This document shows positions 54,034 through 62,100 of a DNA stretch of 64,000 nt, in pieces (positions within the stretch are counted from its first letter, which is position 1; each line of letters begins with the position of its first letter). Source of the stretch: Candidatus Zixiibacteriota bacterium (GTDB lineage: Bacteria; Zixibacteria; MSB-5A5; GN15; PGXB01); contig JAFGAL010000024.1 of assembly GCA_016933695.1 (NCBI GenBank), positions 1-64,000 of the forward strand, in the 5' to 3' direction. Below the pieces are notes generated by a model. It ran no database searches, was not told the origin of the DNA, and was given only the letters and a program-made list of their open reading frames with translations. Both the position numbers and the translations under genes were made by a program.

Positions 54034-54438
54034 GGTACTCCCGTTCGATAGTGGTTTGGACGTCGGGATTCATATGAATCCCATAGCCATTATGATTATA
54101 CGAATGACCTTTCGCGGGGTTTGGTAGATGGACAGCTGATTCAGCAACAAATTGTCCGATAATTAATTACGACCTTGCCGGTCGCTTTTTTCATAAATAT
54201 TAAGAATTGTATCAGTACCTGATGGGGGCTTTTGTACCAGGGTTTTCGGCTTGACTTAATTCCTAATGGTGGAGTACATTTGTTATTGAGCGCGCTTGCT
54301 TTAGTCCATAACCAAGATGCTGATAACCTCTCATTGCCAGGGCCAGGCGGAAAGGAGGGAAGTTTTCATTGGCCGATATCCGCATTTTTGTCACGAATAA
54401 ATACTATAGCACCCAACCTCACCTCAGTCGGAGGAAAA
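54034..54438. other. Leader and intergenic stretch before the PKD subtilisin
   Basis: The region is non-coding. It contains a promoter (54175-54203) and an untranslated leader of about 229 bases (54210-54438). An in-frame TTG at 54232 exists but lies in the leader and lacks a ribosome site. The leader has a G/A-rich end with GGAGGAAAA before ATG. No known riboswitch pattern was recognised. Confidence 0.5.
54175..54203 (+). promoter_or_regulatory. Promoter of the PKD-domain subtilisin
   Basis: TTGCCG (54175-54180), a 17-base spacer and TATTAA (54198-54203) give a moderate match. The transcript would begin near 54210. Confidence 0.45.
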
Positions 54439-57400
54439 ATGAGAAAATTTGTAACCGCCTTGTTGTTGCTCTTTCTGATTTCAGGGGCTGTTGCGGCTGA
54501 CGGAATCAAGAAAGTGGATCAACCTCAGGGGATGCCGTCGTTCATCGGCTATGTTCCCGATCGTATCATCGTGGTGATGAAGTCCGACGTCGGGACCTTG
54601 ACCACACGCACGAACGCCAAGAGTATCGTGCAGGTCGGTGAGACGGAGTTTGACAAGATCTCCGAGAAGTACGCCGTAACCAAAATCCGCAAGCAGTTTG
54701 AAACCGCCCAACCGGGGCCGAATTCAAAAAGCGCCGAACTTGCCGGATATTACAAAGTGACGTTCCAGAACGGCAGTCTGGAAGAAGTGATGGAGGCATA
54801 TCGCAATCATCCCATGGTCGATCACGTGGAGCCGATCGGTATCCATGCCATGTACGCGACGCCGAATGACGGGTACTATTCGTACCAGTGGCATCTGAAC
54901 CAGACCAGCGACCATGATATCGACGCGCCGGAAGGCTGGGATCTCGAAACCGGCAGCACCTCGATCATTATTGCGATTCTCGATTCCGGGACTCGGTATT
55001 ATCACCCTGATCTCGGCGGCGCCAATGCGTCGGTTTCCAATCCCGGGAATTCGCGTGGCAACATGTGGATCAACACCACCGAGTTGAACGGTACCTCCGG
55101 TGTCGACGATGACGGCAACGGGTATGTCGACGACTGGATTGGCTATGATTTTATCGATGGTGTCAGCAACTGCTGGAGCGGCGAAGATTGCACCACCAAG
55201 GATAACGATCCTCGCGACTTCAACGGTCATGGCACGCATACCGCCGGCATTTTCGGCATGATTACCAATGACGGCTACGGCATGGCCGGTGTTGCCGGTG
55301 GCTGGGGAAGCGGTTCCCAGGCCGAGTACGGCAACGGTGTGAAGATCATGCCGTTGCGCATGGGATATTCCTATAACTACTACGGTACCGAATACGGCGT
55401 GGTCATGATGGATGCCGCGGCGGAAGCGTTTTACTATGCGGCCGATAACGGCGCCAAAATCGCCTCGTGCAGCTGGGGATCATCCAATAGCGGCGGTCTC
55501 AGCACGGCCGTTAATTATTTCATTAACGCCGGAGGCATTGTGTGTGTCGCCGCCGGTAATGACGGCTCACAGACCGCCGATTATCTGAACGGTCGTGGTG
55601 ACTGTATTTCTGTTGCGGCGACCGACGTCGATGACGATGCCGCCAGTTTCACCACGTACGGCACCTGGGTTGATATTTGCGCTCCGGGCGTGGATATTTA
55701 TTCCACGTTTCATGATCACACCGATGCCAATACCATCTACTGGGCGGCCATGAGCGGAACCTCGATGGCGACCCCGATGGTGGCCGGTGTGGTCGGTTTG
55801 ATCTGGTCACACAATACGAGCATGACCGCATCCGAAGTCAAGAATCAGCTGTATTCCAGCGCCGACAATATCGATGCGTATTTGTCGTCGACCTATATCG
55901 GCAAAATGGGCGCCGGACGAATCAACGCGTATAACGCCGTCAATTTCGGCACCGTCAATCCGCCGGTTGCGGCCTTCACCGGCACGCCGACTTCGGGCAC
56001 CGAACCGCTGACGGTGACGTTTACCGATCAATCCACGAATTCGCCGACTTCCTGGAGTTGGAATTTCGGTGATGGCGGCACCTCGACCGCGCAGAACCCG
56101 ACGCATCAATATACATCGGACGGGACCTATACGGTCAGTTTGACGGTTACCAATTCCGCCGGTTCCGACACGGAGACCAAGACCAATTATATCACGGTCA
56201 ATCCGTGTGTGGCTCCGGTGGCGGCTTTCTCCGGGACGCCGACCTCCGGCAATTATCCTCTGACCGTGACTTTCACTGACGCATCAACCGCCGCCACGTC
56301 GTGGAGTTGGACGTTCGGTGACGGCGGCACGTCGACCGCGAAGAATCCGTCGCATACGTACACCAGCGCCGGGACGTACACGGTTGCGTTGACCGCGACC
56401 AACAGTTGCGGTTCCGACACCGAGACCAAGACCGGTTATATTACGGTAACGACTCCGGCTCCGGTGGCCGCGTTTTCCGGCACGCCAACCTCCGGCACCG
56501 CGCCGCTGACGGTGACGTACACGGATGCCTCGACCGGCAGTATTACGTCGTGGAGCTGGACGTTCGGTGACGGCGGCACGTCGACCGCCCAGAATCCGAC
56601 TCATGAATACACGTCGAACGGAACCTATACGGTCAGTCTGACCGTGACCGGCCCGGGCGGCACCGATACGGAAACCAAGACCGGTTATATCACTGTCAGC
56701 GAATGCCTGGCTCCGGTCGCGGACTTCACCGGTTCGCCGACATCGGGCGACTATCCGCTGACCGTGTCCTTTGCCGATCTGTCCACGAATTCGCCAACCT
56801 CGTGGAGTTGGAATTTCGGCGACGGCGGGACCTCGACGGCCCAGAATCCGTCGCATATGTACACCAGCGAGGGAACGTACACGGTGACGCTGACCGCGAC
56901 CAACAGTTGCGGCTCGGACGGTGAAACCAAGACCGGCTATATCACGGTTACCGAACCGGTCGTCGGGTACGCGACGCTGCCGTACTCCACCGGTTTCGAA
57001 TCCGGTGCTTTCGATTCTTACTGGTATACTCATACCAGCGCCTCGGTAGGCCGGATTCTGATAACGACTGCGAATACGCCGCATTCCGGGTCGTATCACA
57101 TGACGATGGATGTCAGTTCCAACGGGACGTATTCCCAGAACGAAGCCTGGTTGCGTTTGAACCTTTCCGGCAAAAGCGATGTCGAACTCGTGTTCTGGTG
57201 GAAGGAGTTCTCCGATGAAACGCATACGCAGGACGGGGTGTATTTCTCCGATGACGCCGGCGCGACATTCACGAAGGTGTACAGCCTGGTTGGCACCACC
57301 AGTTATCAGGAAGTCACGCTCGATGTGGATCAGCTGGCGACGTCGGCCGGTCTGAGTCTGACCTCCACGTTCGTGGTGAAATTCCAGCAGTACGACAACT

Positions 57401-58500
57401 ACAGTATTTCCACGGACGGGATGGCGTTCGATGACATCAGTGTCACGTCGAACGACGTCCCTCCGACGGCCGATTTCTCCGGCGATCCGACTTCGGGTTC
57501 TTATCCGCTCGAAGTGACGTTTACCGATCTGTCGGAGTACAATCCCACGTCGTGGAACTGGACTTTCGGTGACGGCGGCACGTCGACCGCGCAGAATCCG
57601 AGTCATACGTACACCGCGGCCGGAACATACACCGTGTCGTTGACCGCCACCAACGCATTCGGCAGTGACACGGAAACCAAGACCGGTTATATCACAGTCA
57701 CCGAACCGTCCGCCTGGACCGTAATCACGTATGATGGTTTTGAAGGCGGGTGGGGCAGTTATACCGACGGCGGCAGTGACTGTTCCCGATATACCCGTAG
57801 CACGTATGCCTATTCGGGCAGTTGCGCGATTGATATCCAGGACAACAGCGGCACGGCATCATCGTTCTATCATACGAGCGGCTATAATGTCTCTTCCTAT
57901 ACTGAGCAGGAGATCGTGTTTTACTTTATCGCCAACAGTATGGAAACCGGGGAAGACTTCTGGTTGCAGTATTATAACGGTTCCGCCTGGCAGACCATCG
58001 GTAGCTGGGCACAAGGCGCTGATTTCTCGAATAGAACGTTCTATCAGGTAACGGTAACGATTTCCAATAGTAATTATACTTTCCCGACCAATGCCAGACT
58101 GCGCTTTATGTGCGATGCCAGCAACGACCAGGATGATGTGTATATCGATGAGATCACCTGGAGTGCGGGTAGCAGCGGCATGAGTGGTCTCAGTCGTATT
58201 ACCAACCTATCCGGTATGATTGCGCTTGCTGTTCCGGATGACTATTCGCTTTCACAGAACTATCCCAATCCGTTCAACCCAAGTACGGCTGTTAAATTCT
58301 CATTGCCGGCATCTTCGGATATCAGCCTTGAAGTATACAACGTATTGGGTCAGCGGGTCGCGGTTCTTGCGGAAGGCCATTTCGAGGCGGGTGAGCACGA
58401 AGTGACGTGGGATGCGACCGGGCAGGCATCCGGGATGTATTTCTATCGCTTGACGGCCGATGAATACGTTGAAACGAAGAAGATGATTCTTTTAAAGTAG
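54439..58500 (+). CDS. Secreted subtilisin with five PKD modules and T9SS-like C-terminal tail
   Basis: The 1353-residue precursor has a signal peptide ending GAVAADG near residue 21. The S8 triad is intact: Asp182 (ILDSGT), His264 (GHGTHTAG) and Ser442 (GTSMATPMVAG). Four PKD modules lie in tandem (about residues 508-837), then a jelly-roll-like domain, a fifth PKD module (about 1008-1087), and a second jelly-roll-like domain. The tail has NYPNPFNPSTAVKFSLP and GMYFYRLTADEYVETKKMILLK, matching the type IX secretion sorting domain. It is exported but, unlike other secreted proteins here, has no dockerin. GGAGG lies five bases before ATG. Confidence 0.92.
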   Translation: MRKFVTALLLLFLISGAVAADGIKKVDQPQGMPSFIGYVPDRIIVVMKSDVGTLTTRTNAKSIVQVGETEFDKISEKYAVTKIRKQFETAQPGPNSKSAELAGYYKVTFQNGSLEEVMEAYRNHPMVDHVEPIGIHAMYATPNDGYYSYQWHLNQTSDHDIDAPEGWDLETGSTSIIIAILDSGTRYYHPDLGGANASVSNPGNSRGNMWINTTELNGTSGVDDDGNGYVDDWIGYDFIDGVSNCWSGEDCTTKDNDPRDFNGHGTHTAGIFGMITNDGYGMAGVAGGWGSGSQAEYGNGVKIMPLRMGYSYNYYGTEYGVVMMDAAAEAFYYAADNGAKIASCSWGSSNSGGLSTAVNYFINAGGIVCVAAGNDGSQTADYLNGRGDCISVAATDVDDDAASFTTYGTWVDICAPGVDIYSTFHDHTDANTIYWAAMSGTSMATPMVAGVVGLIWSHNTSMTASEVKNQLYSSADNIDAYLSSTYIGKMGAGRINAYNAVNFGTVNPPVAAFTGTPTSGTEPLTVTFTDQSTNSPTSWSWNFGDGGTSTAQNPTHQYTSDGTYTVSLTVTNSAGSDTETKTNYITVNPCVAPVAAFSGTPTSGNYPLTVTFTDASTAATSWSWTFGDGGTSTAKNPSHTYTSAGTYTVALTATNSCGSDTETKTGYITVTTPAPVAAFSGTPTSGTAPLTVTYTDASTGSITSWSWTFGDGGTSTAQNPTHEYTSNGTYTVSLTVTGPGGTDTETKTGYITVSECLAPVADFTGSPTSGDYPLTVSFADLSTNSPTSWSWNFGDGGTSTAQNPSHMYTSEGTYTVTLTATNSCGSDGETKTGYITVTEPVVGYATLPYSTGFESGAFDSYWYTHTSASVGRILITTANTPHSGSYHMTMDVSSNGTYSQNEAWLRLNLSGKSDVELVFWWKEFSDETHTQDGVYFSDDAGATFTKVYSLVGTTSYQEVTLDVDQLATSAGLSLTSTFVVKFQQYDNYSISTDGMAFDDISVTSNDVPPTADFSGDPTSGSYPLEVTFTDLSEYNPTSWNWTFGDGGTSTAQNPSHTYTAAGTYTVSLTATNAFGSDTETKTGYITVTEPSAWTVITYDGFEGGWGSYTDGGSDCSRYTRSTYAYSGSCAIDIQDNSGTASSFYHTSGYNVSSYTEQEIVFYFIANSMETGEDFWLQYYNGSAWQTIGSWAQGADFSNRTFYQVTVTISNSNYTFPTNARLRFMCDASNDQDDVYIDEITWSAGSSGMSGLSRITNLSGMIALAVPDDYSLSQNYPNPFNPSTAVKFSLPASSDISLEVYNVLGQRVAVLAEGHFEAGEHEVTWDATGQASGMYFYRLTADEYVETKKMILLK
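55960..56949 (+). repeat. Four tandem PKD modules
   Basis: Four units of about 80 residues each (240 bp) carry near-identical blocks such as FGDGGTSTAQNP and TETKTGYITV. A fifth copy lies at 57460-57699 after a jelly-roll-like domain. DNA identity is high enough to allow unequal recombination. Confidence 0.9.
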
Positions 58501-58525
58501 GCGATTCGTCATCATGTTACACCGG

Positions 58526-58553
58526 GGACGGGCCATACGGCCCGTCCTTTTTT
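58526..58553 (+). terminator. Terminator after the PKD subtilisin gene
   Basis: GGACGGGCC (58526-58534) and GGCCCGTCC (58539-58547) form a perfect 9-bp stem with a four-base loop, followed by six T residues. Confidence 0.93.
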
Positions 58554-59169
58554 ATGCGGACTTATGGCGTCCGACGTATCGAAATGTTGTGGTATTGAGA
58601 TGACGGATTCCCGAATATGTTAAGAGAGCGATTATCGGTGTTCCTGATGTCCTCCCTCACAGGTCATGGTAACATACTGCCAATTGGGGGATTACGTTTC
58701 GATCATCCTGTCGGGTGATTCCCGATCGCGCTGACATCCCGGGTTTCTGGTGGCGTCCTGGCCTGCCGGTATAATAATTCCTTGACAATCGACTATATGG
58801 GTCATATTATATAATCGTGTTCGGGGTCTGAGCACACCCCCAGTAAAGACAATAACATTCCGTATTACGATCACATAGCGAGAGTATCCGATTTTTGACC
58901 ATAACTGTTACTTGCCAGGTTACATAAGGATGTTTTAATCGCTGGTACCATTCATCCGGGAGGGGGTGGTAGGCCATTGTGAAATAGTCACATTCAGTTG
59001 TCGACTGATTAATAAGCAAGCGATACCGCATATATAGGGTTGCGTTCGTTTCACGAATTTGCAGGGATGTCCCCCACCTGATCATATGCCATACTGTCAT
59101 CTTTCGCGCCAATCTGTATCGAGCACGTGCGATATCTTGTCACTAATAATCCATATTTGTGGAGGGTTT
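58554..59169. other. Long leader/intergenic region before the beta-helix gene
   Basis: No gene is supported. The promoter at 58782-58810 predicts a transcript from about 58817, leaving a leader of about 350 bases before the start codon at 59170. The leader has small inverted repeats (for example TTCGT and ACGAA near 59046-59058), so it may form a structure. No match to a known riboswitch was recognised. Confidence 0.5.
58782..58810 (+). promoter_or_regulatory. Promoter with long leader
   Basis: TTGACA (58782-58787), a 17-base spacer and TATTAT (58805-58810) are present, with an overlapping TATAAT (58810-58815) five bases on. The quality is high. Confidence 0.7.
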
Positions 59170-62100
59170 ATGAGAACCTGTCGAGTTTTCGCATGTTGCT
59201 TCGCCCTGTTGTTATTAGTTGGCGGAATCCAGGCGGCTGTCATTGATGTCAGCCAGCCGGTGCCCATGACCGACAATGCCAGTTATGACCGTAATCCTTC
59301 GGTCGTTTCGCATGACGGCATATTCTGGCTTTTCTATACCCGGGGCGATGATATTTCAACCGACGGCGTCCGCGGCGGCGGCTATAATCCCGACGGAGAT
59401 TCGTACGTCGTCTATTACAAAACCGCATCCACCCTGGCGGATCTTGGGGCGGCGGCCGAGTATACACTTGCTTTATCGGAAACGGCACGCCCGGCGGCTT
59501 TCACGCAACGGGTGGTTTCCGCCGTCAGCTTTGGCGGCGCCCTGTATGCATTTGTTTCCAGCGGACAGGACGGCATAAACCGCGGTTTGTATTATTACAA
59601 ATTCGATGGCAGTGTCTGGAGTGGGCCGGTGGAGTTGATTCCCGACGGAACCGCGCGCGGCGGACATGTCAATGTTGCCGCTGACGCCAACCGCGTGTAT
59701 ATTGTCTGGGAATCCAGCGACGGCAGTTCCGACTGTTACACCTGGAACGGCACGGTTCTCAACTCCAAGATAGATATCAGCAACGGCAATCAGCCCAAGC
59801 TGACCGTGTTTACCGGTTCCAAGGATCTTGCCGTCTTATATGTGGTCAATATCGAGGACGGCACGGGCGATATTGAGGTTTTTCAAGCGGCCGCCGATCC
59901 CCAGCCGGCCTTTGGTTCACATTCGACCGCCATTTCCGGCGGCCGGTTTTATGATCCCTGCATTTTCAACGACGGGATCAATTTGTATGTTGTTTCCGCT
60001 CCGTATGTGCCTGCCGATCGTCAGTATCTGGTGCAGACGAAATCGGTCGGGACATCGGCGGTCTGGGCCACGGCCCGGACAATTTGTTATGGCGGACACA
60101 GCGCCGTTGAATGGTGGGATTACTGGCCGTGTGGTCTGTATGCCAATGGTCAGGTCTGGGTCTTTTTCACCACGGAAACCGATAACGGTCCATTCTTCAG
60201 TGACGGTGAAATCGCCGCCATTACCATGGACTGGGATCTTTCTCACGACCATTATTTTTATGTTAAAAACGCCGCCGCCTTGGCGGCAACGGCCGACGAG
60301 GTGCATATCGCGAACGGTACGTACACGGAATCCGCCATTGCCGTTACCAACGGCATCACCATCCAGGGGGCCAGCCGGTCCGGCGTTGTTCTCGCACCGG
60401 CGGTGGAGGGAGACTGGTGCTTCCGGTATCAGGCGGACAATACGACCATCACCACTTTGACCATTGACGGCGCCGCCAATCCCGACCTGAGCGCGGGGAA
60501 TCATTTCCTGGCCGGCGTCAGTCCGGGATCGGGTGTGGTCGCCGACACTATTCATGTCGAAAATGTCACCGTCCGTAACGTGTACTATTACGCCATCAGC
60601 CTCGGTAATCCTTCCAAACCGAATGCCGAGGGTCTGCTGATTGCCGATTGCCTGGTGGAGAACGTAGAAGCCTACCATGGGGTACGTTTCAAGTACGGCA
60701 ACGGGGAGATTCACGGCAATACCGTCGAGGCCGGTCCCTATTACGGCATTGACAATGAATACGGTCATGCCGAGGTTTATGACAACACGGTCTCCGGCGG
60801 GTATGTCTCGATAGTCACATTCACCGATTACACCAATACCGATTATGACAAGGGATATCTGCATGCCACCGGCAACATCGTCACCGATGCAAATTACGGT
60901 ATTGTCGTTCAAGGGGACGGGGTCGTTACGGACAATGATGTTACCGTAACCGTTGACGGCGGCATCGGCATCTGGTCGGCCAGCGATCTCTATACGGTTG
61001 GTGACGTTAATGATATTGTATTTGCCGGCAATACGATCGATCTGGAATGCACCGACGGTCTGGGCTTCAACATGTGCAATACCCAGGCCGGGAGTATGCT
61101 TGGTGGTCCGGGTAGTGCTGATCGCAATACGGTTTCCGCCCCCGCCGCCAAGGGCGACTCGGGAGCGAGGGCGTTGTTCAGTAGAATCGGCCAACCGGAA
61201 ACCCGGCTTCCCGAAAGCGCAAAAGACACCAAGGGAAGCGGCAGTATCGGTATCCTGGTTTGGTGGTGTCAGGAAAACCATCCGCTGACCATCCAGAACA
61301 ACCTGATATCCTGCGAGGGCAACAATACCGCCGTCTGGCTGTATCGCAATCCGGCCACGGCGGCGCCGATTGTCCTTGGCAATGAATTGGTTGCGACCGC
61401 CAGTGTTTCGACCGATCCCAGCGAGGGCGCGGGCGTGTTTGTGACCGATGACGGCAGTTATGTTGGTGAGGGCGGCGGCGACAGCCATGCCGATATCCGA
61501 CAGAATATCATTACCGGTTTCGTCAACGGCGTTTCGGCATTTCGCAATCACGGTGACAATGTCGAAGCGACCGTTTTCAACAACAACCTTGACGGATACA
61601 CCGGGCTGGCCGTCAACAACCAGACCGGGTTTGATCTGGACGCCTCCGGCAACTGGTGGGGAAGCCCTGATGCCTCAGGTGTTGCCGCCGCAGTGAGTGA
61701 CAGCGTCGACTATACGCCGTGGCTGGACACCGATACTGAGGACGCCGCCACCGGAAGCGAACCGGGTTTCCAGGGAGATTTTTCCGTCCTGTGGGTTGAC
61801 GATGACAGTCCCCAAACCGGCACATCCACGCGTATTCAGGAAGGTGTCGATCTCGTGACCGGCAGTATTGTCAATGTTCTTGATGGTACTTACGGCGCGG
61901 ATCCGGCGACCGGGGCGGGAGTGCATATTACCACCGATGGTATCACTCTGCTTGGTCAGTCACAAGCGGGCACCATTATTGACGGCACTGTCGGTGGTGT
62001 CGGGGCATCGGGCGCTTTCTGGCCCAAAGGCATTCATGTCCAGGCCGAGCAGGTCACCATCCGGAATCTCACCATCAAAGATTTCACCGGTGATCTGGTA

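Noticed and set aside
56284-57606. A long minus-strand reading frame over the PKD repeats, encoding an Arg/Gly-rich protein
   Set aside because: It is antisense to PKD modules with strong family conservation and has repeats only because the PKD DNA repeats; no ribosome site or promoter was seen.
55960-57699. Possible CRISPR-like or satellite repeat array
   Set aside because: Units are 240 bp, in frame and encode PKD domains; there are no spacers.
58807-59112. A 101-residue minus-strand frame in the leader before the beta-helix gene
   Set aside because: No ribosome site, no homology and a Cys/Trp-rich sequence; it overlaps the transcript predicted on the plus strand.
59917-61551. A 544-residue minus-strand reading frame inside the beta-helix gene
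   Set aside because: It is antisense to a frame with signal peptide and beta-helix repeats; composition is Ile/Arg/Gly-rich shadow coding, with no known domain.
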